Source: Nodularia sp. (in: cyanobacteria) (GTDB lineage: Bacteria; Cyanobacteriota; Cyanobacteriia; Cyanobacteriales; Nostocaceae). Taken from it: DNA of 64,000 nucleotides. Location of the stretch: contig REBL01000078.1 of assembly GCA_007692755.1 (NCBI GenBank), forward strand, positions 1 through 64,000, written 5' to 3'. The translations under genes were made by a program, and so were the position numbers. The first letter of the stretch is position 1; each line of letters starts with the position of its first letter. Under the pieces are notes generated by a model, which saw only the letters and a program-made list of their open reading frames with translations, was not told where the DNA came from and searched no databases. Positions 7,177-15,003 of the stretch are shown here, one piece after another.

Positions 7177-8208
7177 TTATATCTGGGTAATTGACTTTGG
7201 CTTAATTTCATAGCGTTTATAACTGTCAATTGTCTTTTCGTCATTGTCGATTAAAACTGTCTTGGCATAGTCCAAAAAATCAAAGCCATCCCTACCAGCA
7301 TTTACCACGCAAGCCCTAAAGTAAGCTGCTCTAAATTTGTGGTATGTCCTCTCATTTTCTGGGAAAATATCAAACTGTTTACAGTGTTGGTTAAGTGTTT
7401 TCGAGAACCGTCTGTTTACCCGTTCGGGGTCTTCATTGCTATCAAAGCGTTTACCTTTGTCGCCTAACCACTGCAAGCCATAGCAGACTAAATCAGCATT
7501 AACCAAAGTGGGGATATCAAAAGCCACATCTCTGATAAACACAGCTTTATCAGCTATTTTCAGCTTTCTATCCTTGCCTTTGAGATGCCCTTTAAACCTG
7601 ACAGTATAATCATCGACACGCTCAAAACTAGCTGATAAATGCACTTCTGCCATTCTCCTACCAGTTACCAGCGCGATGGAACATGAGACATCAAGCCAGT
7701 TGGCATCATTGCCATTTTTTATATCTGTAAGTGTATTGTGAGCAAATTTAAGTGAGTTAGTTAAATCAATTTCTATCCGGTTTTCTGGCTCACGCCTAAC
7801 ATCAACACGCTGACGATAATCAGTATTCTGCTTTTCCTTATAACTGGCAAATTGATATGAAAGGGCATTCCCAAAATGAGTGATGATTGTGCAAACAGGG
7901 TGATATAGTGCGGAGTCCTTAAGGTCAGTTTTAGCAGCGAGTTTTAAACTTTTCTTGAGTGCGGTAATCTGCCTTAATGCAGTGCTATAAATTTTTAATT
8001 CCTCTGGTTTATCATCCGGGTAAGTAATCTTTAAATTCTTGGCTTCTACTGCGGCCAGTTTTTCCCATCCTGCCAAGTCGCCTGTACCTTTCTTGCGTTG
8101 ATTCAGTTTGTAAGGTGCGATCGCTTCAAACTTTGGCAGTAAATAAGCCACTCTCTCATCTACATAAGTATTGGCTAATTCTTCGGAGTCCTTAAGCTGT
8201 CTACTCAT
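7177..8208 (-). CDS. Protelomerase (telomere resolvase)-like tyrosine recombinase
   Basis: From ATG 8208, preceded by AAGGA at good spacing, this is 343 residues; an upstream TTG at 8256 would add 16. The catalytic part carries LVTGRRMAEVHLSASFE (Arg184/185), then FKGHLKGKDRK (candidate Lys210/212), TYHKFRAAYF (Arg293) and a C-terminal IDSYKRYEI (candidate nucleophile Tyr330). TGRR.AE...SASF followed by a beta-hairpin lysine and K.RA.YF is the pattern I associate with telomere resolvases such as ResT, TelA and TelK rather than with Xer proteins, which use HxLRH and LGH. It is shorter than ResT or TelA, and the usual LGH is replaced by IDN. Such enzymes convert a replicated palindrome into two hairpin ends. 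It could instead be a divergent recombinase with another role. Confidence 0.6.
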   Translation of the reverse strand: MSRQLKDSEELANTYVDERVAYLLPKFEAIAPYKLNQRKKGTGDLAGWEKLAAVEAKNLKITYPDDKPEELKIYSTALRQITALKKSLKLAAKTDLKDSALYHPVCTIITHFGNALSYQFASYKEKQNTDYRQRVDVRREPENRIEIDLTNSLKFAHNTLTDIKNGNDANWLDVSCSIALVTGRRMAEVHLSASFERVDDYTVRFKGHLKGKDRKLKIADKAVFIRDVAFDIPTLVNADLVCYGLQWLGDKGKRFDSNEDPERVNRRFSKTLNQHCKQFDIFPENERTYHKFRAAYFRACVVNAGRDGFDFLDYAKTVLIDNDEKTIDSYKRYEIKPKSITQI

Positions 8209-8213
8209 TAGCG

Positions 8214-8262
8214 TATTCCTTGCTTTGCTCAACTTCCTCAAGTCTAGAGTAAACAAGGAATA
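8214..8262. promoter_or_regulatory. Imperfect copy of the window-end palindrome at the protelomerase-like gene start
   Basis: TATTCCTTG (8214-8222) and CAAGGAATA (8254-8262) are 9-bp inverted arms. The left arm extends to ATTCCTTGCT and the interior contains TCTAGAG (8243-8249), so arm, core and arm of the palindrome at 1-28 all recur, with extra bases in the left half. It overlaps the ribosome-binding site of the gene. I infer either autoregulation by target binding or a decayed target site. Confidence 0.5.
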
Positions 8263-8318
8263 TACACAATACCTTATACATAGATAAATTAACAGGTAAA
8301 CTCAATCTATCATCAGTT

Positions 8319-8330
8319 ATCCCTATACAA
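8319..8330. promoter_or_regulatory. ATCCCTATACAA motif upstream of the protelomerase-like gene
   Basis: This is a single motif about 110 bases upstream of the start codon, matching the arms of the inverted pair at 7119-7172 (11 of 12) and the cores of the array at 51-345. The upstream region also holds the divergent start at 8434. Confidence 0.4.
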
Positions 8331-8433
8331 CATACCTTTACATCTATAAATAAGTTGTTTATTTTATAGATGTAAGCGAAAGGGAACCGCGCCAACGATT
8401 CCCTTTCAATCAAAACTATAACTTTTTTCAACT

Positions 8434-8601
8434 ATGACCACTTTAACAGCTTCTACCCCAGCTACAACCACCAAGACACGCAACGATTACGCAGACGGAC
8501 ACTTTGATGCAGCCACCCACGCAAGCCCTAAACAAACCAGTGGGGAATACTACAAGGGCTACTTGGATTACACCAGAGAAACTGGCAAAGCCCCATTTTA
8601 G
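8434..8601 (+). CDS. Small protein of 55 residues, unknown
   Basis: ATG 8434 opens a 55-codon frame ending TAG 8601. The product is polar and looks like a real small cyanobacterial protein: a threonine-rich start, then RNDYADGHFDAATH, GEYYKGYLDYTRE and a short tail. It is divergent from the protelomerase-like gene. A terminator-like hairpin follows 36 bases later, which supports a separate short transcript. No clear ribosome-binding site is seen. A minus-strand frame across the same bases gives an unlikely cysteine- and valine-rich peptide, so I prefer this strand. Confidence 0.55.
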   Translation: MTTLTASTPATTTKTRNDYADGHFDAATHASPKQTSGEYYKGYLDYTRETGKAPF

Positions 8602-8636
8602 AATGGTTGGGTAAATTGCAATAATTTTTTTGAGAT

Positions 8637-8672
8637 CCAGGCTAGGCATAATCCCTAGTCTGTTTTTTATTG
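8637..8672 (+). terminator. Probable intrinsic terminator after the 55-residue gene
   Basis: CTAGG (8642-8646) pairs with CCTAG (8654-8658) across a short loop, followed by TCTGTTTTTTATT. The stem is short but the T tract is good and it lies just after the stop at 8601. Confidence 0.45.
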
Positions 8673-9187
8673 CCGATATTCCCATAGACTTTTAGGAGAA
8701 TTGTATGAATCATCAGCCAGTTCTGAGATTTTCTCTGACCCGTGTCCGTTGAGAGTAGCCTGACCACGCCAGTGAATTTACCAAATCAAATCAGATTATT
8801 ATCTTGTGAGACTTCCCAAAAGTAAAAGCTGAAAATTAAATTGAGAATTTTTCAGCCACCAAAAATTTCTATTTGGATTTGCAACAGCCAAATAAAAATC
8901 AAATAAAAACCAAAAGAAAATAATCGGCTTCCAAAACTCAACTATTTGCATAGAGTAACAGTAGATTATCAGTACAAAAATAGCATTTTAGAATACATTG
9001 ACTCAGCAGCTAGATGTAATGATGCTTTATGCCCAGAAAATCACCTACTAGCTAGCTGTCGTACCATATAAGCAGCACTCCTGTATGATTCTACGATTCT
9101 TGATAATTACCTAACAGCTAGTTATAAAGCCATAATTTACCTAAAATATGATTTACTAGCTAGCTGTAAAGCTGTATTCTCAACAAA

Positions 9188-9333
9188 CTAGAAATTATTG
9201 AGAATCTAGTAATACATTTATGTTGCAAATGTAATTCAAAAAACTGTTCAAAAATTATTCTGTAGTCGTTCATAATACTTTTAATTACAAAAGACTTGTG
9301 TCAACCTTTGAAAAAAGTTGAGTGAATCCGAAG
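9188..9333 (-). repeat. Diverged inverted repeat, right copy (partner 4280-4432)
   Basis: This is the reverse complement of the left copy with numerous differences. The best conserved segment is AAAGTTGAGTGAATCCGAA at 9314-9332. Together the copies bracket about 5 kb that includes the candidate origin, the DUF4160/DUF2442 pair and the protelomerase-like gene. Confidence 0.65.
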
Positions 9334-9591
9334 CAGCCTGATGATTATCATTAAGATAGCCTTATTGATATCAAAATAGTCCCAAACCCTTGTAATTACG
9401 TTATTCTAGCCAATCCTCATGCAATAGTCACAGAGGTATTTTTGATAGTAATTTGAGGTAAAGATTGACCCCGAAATAGCTTTTTTCTGGTGATTTACTG
9501 CTAATAATAAACCAGGACATCACCTGATGACTTCAATAACCCTAAAACCCAGCAAATTAACCGTTAAATAGCCTTTTCGTTATACTTATAA

Positions 9592-9682
9592 GGGATGGGT
9601 TTCTATCCAATGCTGACACAGGCAGGACTACCTCCATCCCATGAGTGTCAGGTGCAAGTTTTTCATTCCGTACTCACTACAG
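9592..9682. other. Second copy of the hairpin plus 24-bp block
   Basis: The hairpin GGGATGG/CCATCCC (9592-9598, 9634-9640) is followed by a block beginning TTTTTCATTCCGTACTCACT (9659-9682), which matches 3912-3935 at 22 of 24 positions in the same orientation. It may be a second oriT-like site or a recombination site. Its position just downstream of a minus-strand operon is also compatible with a terminator. Confidence 0.35.
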
Positions 9683-9699
9683 TTCTGTGATTTTATGGC

Positions 9700-10068
9700 T
9701 CAAAATGGTATCCCGTCATCATTTGGATTGTCTTCTTCGATTGGTTGATACTTAAGCCAAATTTCTCTATCAAAGTTGGGATTATCCACAGACCTTGCAA
9801 AGCCTAAATTTTCTAATTCCTCCTGTGCAAGGTAACTTAAATCATGATGCCAATTTTCGATGCTGAAATTATTTGGTTGATGGTAGTAGTGTCTGAGTAT
9901 TATGGGGTGAGTTCCGTTAACCGTCAAACATTTTCTTTCATGGTTGTAGTTGTAGGGAAGCGTTACAGTTGTGTTGGCGATCGCGTCGCACTTGTCAAAA
10001 TTCTCGCACCCCCTGAGCCGTGGCTTTTTCACACAAGCATCGATTAACCCCATAGGGCAGTTACTCAT
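9700..10068 (-). CDS. Unknown 122-residue protein, last gene of the operon
   Basis: I place the start at the ATG ending at 10068, which overlaps the stop of the preceding gene as TAATG and so suggests coupled translation; the longer frame to 10155 would overlap that gene widely. The product is acidic at its end (EEDNPNDDGIPF), has several cysteines near the start (MSNCPMGLIDACVKK, GCENFDKC) and WHHDLSYLAQEELENLGF in the middle. The cysteines could bind a metal or a cluster. I recognise no family. Confidence 0.55.
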   Translation of the reverse strand: MSNCPMGLIDACVKKPRLRGCENFDKCDAIANTTVTLPYNYNHERKCLTVNGTHPIILRHYYHQPNNFSIENWHHDLSYLAQEELENLGFARSVDNPNFDREIWLKYQPIEEDNPNDDGIPF

Positions 10069-10565
10069 TATTTTCTGACCTCCTGGTTTACCGTCGCAGC
10101 TTGACTCATGATCATGCTTCCAATTGTCCCCACTCCTATCAATGCCACCAAGCAAGCTGCAATTAATCCGGCGGTTGAAATTCTGGGAGCATCGACACGG
10201 ACAGAATAACGAGAAAATGCCCAGTGAACTAGCGCTAAATCAACAGGGTTTAAATCAAACCACTCACGGCTTTTTACTAAATCCTTCACCTGAGAATTTT
10301 TGAATTGTTGGTGTAACTGCCCTTCAATTTCTGCCATGTCTTCTACATAAATTGTGGTCAGAATTTTGATATTGCATGGCGGTTGATTACTGTGAAAGTT
10401 CTGTAACCGTAACTGGGGATTGCGGGATAATCCAATTTTGCAACGTCTCAAATAACATCCAGGTAAAATGCCGTGATATCCCTCGGCTTCCATTAAATAA
10501 ATATATCCGGGTTCATGGTCATTTCTAGCTTGGTAGTTGCCACTAGTAAAGTATTTATTTTCCAT
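10068..10565 (-). CDS. GIY-YIG-superfamily (T5orf172/MUG113-like) protein with membrane anchor
   Basis: Residues about 20-110 have the T5orf172/MUG113 pattern: GYIYLMEAEG, then CKIGLSRNPQLRLQNFHSNQ, then a glutamate-containing helix (MAEIEGQLHQQF) and REWF. These are nuclease-like relatives of the GIY-YIG fold. A hydrophobic segment (ISTAGLIAACLVALIGVGTI) near residues 129-148 should anchor it in the membrane, which is unusual for this fold. It lies three bases after the ATPase gene and overlaps the next gene by one base, so the three are probably translated as a unit. Catalytic activity is inferred from the fold only. Confidence 0.65.
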   Translation of the reverse strand: MENKYFTSGNYQARNDHEPGYIYLMEAEGYHGILPGCYLRRCKIGLSRNPQLRLQNFHSNQPPCNIKILTTIYVEDMAEIEGQLHQQFKNSQVKDLVKSREWFDLNPVDLALVHWAFSRYSVRVDAPRISTAGLIAACLVALIGVGTIGSMIMSQAATVNQEVRK

Positions 10566-10568
10566 TGC

Positions 10569-12623
10569 CTACACCAAAAAATTCTTATTGCAGTCTCGGC
10601 ACTGTAAGCGCTGTTTACCTTGTGCTTTTCCGTTTTTCTTATGGCTTGCACTTCCGCAATGTGGGCAGGTAATTTGACCCTCTACAGTTTGACCCCTACG
10701 CAGTAACTCAATATTGTTTAACTGGCCCTGGTAGGCTTCTAAATCGATGTCTACTGAATCAAAGTAAGGCAGTTGGTAAAAAACTGGTGAACGGTCTTGG
10801 CAAACCATAGCGATTCTAAATTCTCTGGCAGTGTCCGCAATGCTTTCGTTCTGTTCCTCCAGTTCTAGTTCTAGCTGTTCAAGGTTAGCGATCGCTCTTT
10901 CAACTGCTGACTTACTGTAGAAGCGATCGCCATACTGGGTTAAGAATGTTCTGATACTACTGGAGTCAATGTAAATATCAGTAAACATCTTCATATCATC
11001 AATTTTCAGGGCTTTGGTGTTGCTGACCATCGCACTTTGACCGAGAACAATGATGCCTATGTTGGTGTGTCCGCCGTCTTTGAGTGCTGTTTTAAATACC
11101 TTTGCGCCGTCTGGGTAGTCGCTCACAGCGTTATCAAACTCATCCATGATCCACAGATAGCCCACATTATCCTTATATTCGGAATTAAGGGGTAATTTCC
11201 GAAAATCATACTCACTGGCTAACCCACTAAATCCGGCTTTCGCTGTATCCCACTGCAAACAAAAATCTAAATCACTGCTATTTTTAACACTGATGCCAGC
11301 CAAGGGATTACAAAAAGCTAATTCCAAATAATCTAACTTTTTACCCGTGGGCATATTCCCAGATAAAAAACCACGTTTTACAAGGTGAGACATTAGCACT
11401 AAAGCCGTGGGAGTTTTACCCGCTCCAGGTTCGCCAATTATGCGAAGTCTTACGGGTTGGCTCAAAATGTAGTCGATAAAGTTTTGCTGGCTACGGTATA
11501 AACTGCCCTTTTCGGCTTTTCGTTGTGGGCGATCGCGCCGGAACTTCACCACCAACACATCGGCATAGGGCAATTTTTTAACATCAGTTACGGCATAAAT
11601 TCCCAGATTTTGGGCGATGGACTTGGAGGAATCTTTGATTAAATTAACCAGTGCATCTGGGTTAATCGCCTTTGAGTAGGAATAGCCAGCCGTCACAATT
11701 CCCCCGTCCTCTTCCGCACCAGTGACTTTTAGGGGGATTTGTTTTTGGGAATATAACCAGAGTGCGATCGCGTTACTAATTCTCCCAGCTTCATTAAACC
11801 CAAAGTCTTTGTACTCCGGCTCTAACAAGTCGCCGGCTAACGCTTGCTGCAATTGCCCCACTCGCTCGTTTAACAGTTCGATTTGTTCAAGGTAGTTTGA
11901 GCGCTCGGCTTCTACTGCATTCCCAATCTGATCCAAATTTTGGTTGTATCCGTTAGCAAGGCTTTTGATAATTTCCTTTTTGGAGTTGTGACCGTGTGCT
12001 ACTTTCTCACTCCATGACTGAAGCCGGCGGAACAGTTCCATGCTTTGAGATGTTATCGCGTCATGCTCGTTATAAATTTTTTCTAGTTCTGTCTGCTTGG
12101 CAAGTTTTAATCTGTGGGTAACTTCAGTTTCTAATTTGGCGTTAAAATTCTCCTCCCAAGCGATCGCTAACTCCTGATAATAGGTAATTTTTCCCGCGTC
12201 GCCTTCTCGGTCTAACTCCAACTGTTTCACTGTTTGGTTAACTTGGGTGAGTTTTGCTTGCAGTCGTTCGCACTCACCTACACACTGTAATTTACCCAAG
12301 CCGAGTGAATTAACAGTGTTTCTAGCGAATGCCAGTTCTGATTTTAATTCCTCCAATTGTGCTGTAACTTTACCTAATCTGCCCTTACAATCATCAAAAT
12401 CCCTAATTACCTTGTGGAGTGTAACACCAGCTTTGCGGTTAGTCTCTAAAGCTGCATTGACTTTACCTTGTGCTTTAGAATCAACTGCTAAGTAGGTTAC
12501 AAAGGCTGTAGGAACTGCTGCGGCTGCTGCTAATGCAATATTTGATTTGGGTCCCGCAGATGATAATAAAAAGCCAGTACATAGACTGGCAACAGACAAA
12601 CTAATTGATGTGGATAGTTTCAT
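10569..12623 (-). CDS. Membrane-anchored P-loop ATPase with coiled coil and C-terminal zinc ribbon
   Basis: This 684-residue protein starts with two hydrophobic segments (about 6-22 and 28-47), so the rest probably faces the cytoplasm. Residues 60-265 form a long coiled coil. The ATPase core has Walker A GEPGAGKT (397-404) and Walker B LWIMDEFDNA (490-499), then VLGQSAM as a likely sensor segment. The end (about 652-684) is a zinc ribbon (CPHCGS, then CRDCNKNF) like those of IS1-type InsA proteins. The layout suggests a DNA-linked motor or assembly factor at the membrane. It overlaps the preceding gene by one base. I know of no named family with this order; FtsK, HerA or Zot-like relatives are possible. 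Confidence 0.65.
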   Translation of the reverse strand: MKLSTSISLSVASLCTGFLLSSAGPKSNIALAAAAAVPTAFVTYLAVDSKAQGKVNAALETNRKAGVTLHKVIRDFDDCKGRLGKVTAQLEELKSELAFARNTVNSLGLGKLQCVGECERLQAKLTQVNQTVKQLELDREGDAGKITYYQELAIAWEENFNAKLETEVTHRLKLAKQTELEKIYNEHDAITSQSMELFRRLQSWSEKVAHGHNSKKEIIKSLANGYNQNLDQIGNAVEAERSNYLEQIELLNERVGQLQQALAGDLLEPEYKDFGFNEAGRISNAIALWLYSQKQIPLKVTGAEEDGGIVTAGYSYSKAINPDALVNLIKDSSKSIAQNLGIYAVTDVKKLPYADVLVVKFRRDRPQRKAEKGSLYRSQQNFIDYILSQPVRLRIIGEPGAGKTPTALVLMSHLVKRGFLSGNMPTGKKLDYLELAFCNPLAGISVKNSSDLDFCLQWDTAKAGFSGLASEYDFRKLPLNSEYKDNVGYLWIMDEFDNAVSDYPDGAKVFKTALKDGGHTNIGIIVLGQSAMVSNTKALKIDDMKMFTDIYIDSSSIRTFLTQYGDRFYSKSAVERAIANLEQLELELEEQNESIADTAREFRIAMVCQDRSPVFYQLPYFDSVDIDLEAYQGQLNNIELLRRGQTVEGQITCPHCGSASHKKNGKAQGKQRLQCRDCNKNFLV

Positions 12624-13282
12624 TATTTTACTTCTAAGTATTCACATAACTGTGCCTTGAAACTGTTTAGATTGCCTTGACTCTCAAGCGTTTTGAGGCG
12701 CAATTCCTCTGATTTAATCTCAGCTTGTTTCAGCTTTTCGCCTAAGTCTTGCTTGGTTAGAACTGCTACGTTACCGTTAACAATAGTTGCATTCTGATTG
12801 ACATCTAAGCCGATGCCCTTCTGTGAGGTTGTTTCTTTTTGGCTAAGATAATCAAGTACATTACCGCGCACTTTCTCGGCTTCTGTAGCCGCTTGAACCC
12901 CAGCGCCAAAGGCTTTTGAATGCTTGCCAATAGTTACAAACTTTTCACGGGTCAAGTCAAGAGATGCACCCGTTAACTTAATGGCGCGTGTTGCTCCCTC
13001 GTAAATCTTCATCCCTTTATCAAACTGGCTTTGAGTAGCTTGGGGGATACTTTCGGGAGGATTTAAAGGGTCATCAATTTTGTACAGTTCTGGGTTGAAT
13101 TTGGGCATCATGCCGGGAACTGTTTCGGGCGTAATCGTTAGCAGTCCTGGTAATTTAGCATCCTGTAAATTTGTAGTGGTAGAGGTAGCCAGTGGGGTAG
13201 TAGTAGTTGCCTTTGAACCGTTGGCGATTTTCTCGGCTACTTCTTTAGATGCGGCTTTTTGGGCGTTAGTCAGTTTAGCCAT
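12623..13282 (-). CDS. Unknown 219-residue operon protein
   Basis: A threonine-rich, probably disordered N-terminus (SKATTTTPLATSTTTN) is followed by a helical region (PKFNPELYKIDDPLNPPES, then FDKGMKIYEGATRAIK) and a C-terminal coiled coil (LGEKLKQAEIKSEELRLKTL). There is no signal peptide or catalytic motif. It shares its stop/start base with the ATPase gene and overlaps the preceding gene by eight bases. The coiled coil could pair with that of the ATPase; this is a guess from context. Confidence 0.55.
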   Translation of the reverse strand: MAKLTNAQKAASKEVAEKIANGSKATTTTPLATSTTTNLQDAKLPGLLTITPETVPGMMPKFNPELYKIDDPLNPPESIPQATQSQFDKGMKIYEGATRAIKLTGASLDLTREKFVTIGKHSKAFGAGVQAATEAEKVRGNVLDYLSQKETTSQKGIGLDVNQNATIVNGNVAVLTKQDLGEKLKQAEIKSEELRLKTLESQGNLNSFKAQLCEYLEVK

Positions 13283-13466
13283 TATTTAAGAATCTCCTAA
13301 CATTTTTTAGGGACTGGTATTGTATTTCTAATTGCCTGAATTGCTGATCGATTGCGTTAAATTCTTGCTCTAGCAGTTCGTCAAGGTCATAGCGTTCTAG
13401 AGTCTTGTCGAGTTCTTGTTTATCGGTCTTAAGGTCTTCTATCTGACTTAGGATTTCATCTGGCAT
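13275..13466 (-). CDS. Small coiled-coil protein of 63 residues
   Basis: The start is placed at MPDEILSQ (ATG at 13466) rather than 15 codons upstream. The product is almost entirely helical and charged (DLKTDKQELDKTLERYDLDE, then FRQLEIQYQSLKN). It overlaps the 219-residue gene by eight bases, so expression is probably coupled. Function unknown. Confidence 0.5.
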   Translation of the reverse strand: MPDEILSQIEDLKTDKQELDKTLERYDLDELLEQEFNAIDQQFRQLEIQYQSLKNVRRFLNNG

Positions 13467-13538
13467 AGTGGTAAAATCCGAAGAAATAAAAATAGATGTG
13501 AACCGAGGCAATTCCTAATACTGGAATTGCCTTGATTT

Positions 13539-13733
13539 TTAGCGTGACTGGGCTTCATCGCCTAGTTCCCATTCCAGATATTCCAGGGCGGTTACAGCAT
13601 CCCCAAGGGTTAAATCTGGACTATATTCGACTTGACTAAATGCTTGAGTATCTCGGATAACTTCGATGGCAATTTTTGCATCACTTACCAGACTTTGTAG
13701 AAGTTGCTTTTGCTTTTGGCTTAATTTAGGCAT
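13539..13733 (-). CDS. Small 64-residue operon protein
   Basis: It begins at MPKLSQKQKQLLQSL (ATG at 13733), overlapping the end of the preceding 51-codon gene by eight bases in an AATGCCTAAA junction. A helical, acidic end (LTLGDAVTALEYLEWELGD) suggests a protein-protein contact. No known family is recognised. Confidence 0.5.
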   Translation of the reverse strand: MPKLSQKQKQLLQSLVSDAKIAIEVIRDTQAFSQVEYSPDLTLGDAVTALEYLEWELGDEAQSR

Positions 13734-13881
13734 TGCTGGCATCCAAAACTAAACAGAGTGAATCAATAGCACGAGTAACGGTTAAGCTGTTTTGGCGAGA
13801 TTTGAGGGCTTTGAGTGCCGATATAGCTAACTCAATTTGCTGCTGTTGGGTAGGGGTAGGGGCGATGATTGCGGTTGCCAT
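13726..13881 (-). CDS. Small 51-residue operon protein
   Basis: A 51-codon minus-strand gene from ATG 13881 to TAA 13726 encodes a short disordered start (MATAIIAPTPTQQQQ) and one amphipathic helical stretch (IELAISALKALKSRQNSLTV). It fills the gap between two operon genes and overlaps the next by eight bases, the same spacing as its neighbours, which is the main reason to believe it. Confidence 0.5.
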   Translation of the reverse strand: MATAIIAPTPTQQQQIELAISALKALKSRQNSLTVTRAIDSLCLVLDASNA

Positions 13882-13882
13882 A

Positions 13883-14161
13883 TCAAAATAGGGATAGTTG
13901 TTTGCTTTGGTTGGAAGCTTGCGCTAGTTCATCGGCGATTAATGCTTTAGTGGCATCCCAGAACATTTCCGGCTCACCTACAAACTCGGCATTGATGGTC
14001 AGTACGCCGGAATAATGAAGGACGGCTATCAGGTTGTATTCTGTACTGAGTGCAATGCTCCAACCATCGGCTATATGTTCGCTGTAATTGATATCGTCCG
14101 GCGTTAGTCCCGCACCGAAGCGAAAACCAATGTCCTGTAGGCGTTGGGTGATATTAGGCAT
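13883..14161 (-). CDS. Unknown 92-residue operon protein
   Basis: I prefer the start MPNITQRLQDIG (ATG at 14161), reached through another ATGCCTAA overlap, over one six codons upstream. The protein looks like a compact beta/alpha domain (WSIALSTEYNLIAVLHYSG, then EMFWDATKALIADELA). It has no signal peptide, and the stop is one base from the start of the 51-codon gene. No family recognised. Confidence 0.5.
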   Translation of the reverse strand: MPNITQRLQDIGFRFGAGLTPDDINYSEHIADGWSIALSTEYNLIAVLHYSGVLTINAEFVGEPEMFWDATKALIADELAQASNQSKQLSLF

Positions 14162-14240
14162 AGTTGGCAAACTCCCCACCCAAAACGGTATTGATTGTGA
14201 AAGCGATCGCGTTATTGAATTGGTCGAGAAGTTTAAACAT
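14154..14240 (-). CDS. Possible 28-residue peptide gene in the operon
   Basis: A minus-strand frame from ATG 14240 to TAA 14154 encodes MFKLLDQFNNAIAF, then TINTVLGGEFANYA. Its end overlaps the next gene start in the same ATGCCTAA manner as the 51-codon gene, which hints that it is a translated coupler peptide. Its small size makes this uncertain. Confidence 0.3.
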   Translation of the reverse strand: MFKLLDQFNNAIAFTINTVLGGEFANYA

Positions 14241-14327
14241 AACCACGTCCTGAAAATAGTTTGAATGTGTGTTCTAGGGTGAAATTAAGGGCATCGAGAG
14301 GTAAGAATAAGAGATTACGCTTGACCC

Positions 14328-14999
14328 TTACCGGACTAGAGACTTCCCCAGTTGTTCAATGATGTTGTTGATTTCATCGCCTAAGTCTGTATCGTCCTGG
14401 GTAACTTCTGGCTTATCTTGTGCCAGTGCGGTCACATCTCGGATACTTCCCATGATTTGATGTTGGCGATCGCTATGTCTTTCCTGAATTTGTTGGGCAA
14501 GTTCAGCATCACGGGCGCTGAGGTTGTTGAGGATAACGGCGTTCTTTACTCGGCTTAATCCGTCAACTGCTTCTATCTCCTCAGTGGCTTGACGCGCCAG
14601 CATTTCAACTAATGAGGCTTGGTAAGCATCGGAAGGTTGGAATGGCTTATCTAGCTTGTCTTGGCTTGGTTGCTCGGCTAATTGCCCTATAGGGTCATTT
14701 GTGGTTGGTTCTGTGGCTGGCTGTGAGTCTTGCTGTGTCGGCTTTTGGCTGTTATCAGCTTGTGTCGGCTCTTGTAGCTCTTTTGTGGCGGTTGCTGGTA
14801 GTTGTGGCTGCTGTAAATGCTTGGAAACTGCCTCTAAATCTAAGCTAGATAAGGTTTTGGTGGTATCGAAGTCGTCAGGGCGTATATGAGATAAAGCCAG
14901 TCTGAGAGCTTGTTCTGTGGTTCCCAGTTGGCTAGCCGCGTCTTTGATAGTTGTTTCTGTTGCTGGGGCTGTTGCTGTGGCTTTTTTACGTGCTGGCAT
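14328..14999 (-). CDS. Probable DNA-binding protein with Gln/Thr-rich linker
   Basis: The 223-residue product has a basic, alanine/threonine-rich start, a helix-turn-helix-like segment (TIKDAASQLGTTEQALRLAL, about 17-36), a long Q/P/T-rich linker (about 65-118) and a helical C-terminal domain ending EINNIIEQLGKSLV. It sits four bases after the 120-residue HTH gene. Its role may be regulation of the operon or organisation of plasmid DNA; both are inferences. Confidence 0.5.
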   Translation of the reverse strand: MPARKKATATAPATETTIKDAASQLGTTEQALRLALSHIRPDDFDTTKTLSSLDLEAVSKHLQQPQLPATATKELQEPTQADNSQKPTQQDSQPATEPTTNDPIGQLAEQPSQDKLDKPFQPSDAYQASLVEMLARQATEEIEAVDGLSRVKNAVILNNLSARDAELAQQIQERHSDRQHQIMGSIRDVTALAQDKPEVTQDDTDLGDEINNIIEQLGKSLVR

Positions 15000-15003
15000 G
15001 GCT

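Larger units (their letters stand above)
8690..9690. other. AT-rich non-coding kilobase with small repeats
   Basis: I see no gene here. Three versions of a CTAGCTAGCTGT-like motif, each followed by a rough AAAGC, recur near 9048, 9110 and 9160 at roughly 55-base spacing. The right copy of the diverged inverted repeat (9188-9333) and the second hairpin plus 24-bp block (9592-9682) are also here. Confidence 0.5.

Noticed and set aside
8443..8685. Minus-strand frame opposite the 55-codon gene
   Set aside because: It gives a Cys/Val/Gly-rich peptide and spans the terminator-like hairpin; the plus-strand gene is more natural.
9340..9357. TGATGATTATCATTAAG as a Fur box
   Set aside because: It is a partial match in the repeat-rich non-coding kilobase, far from the biosynthetic cluster and from any gene start.
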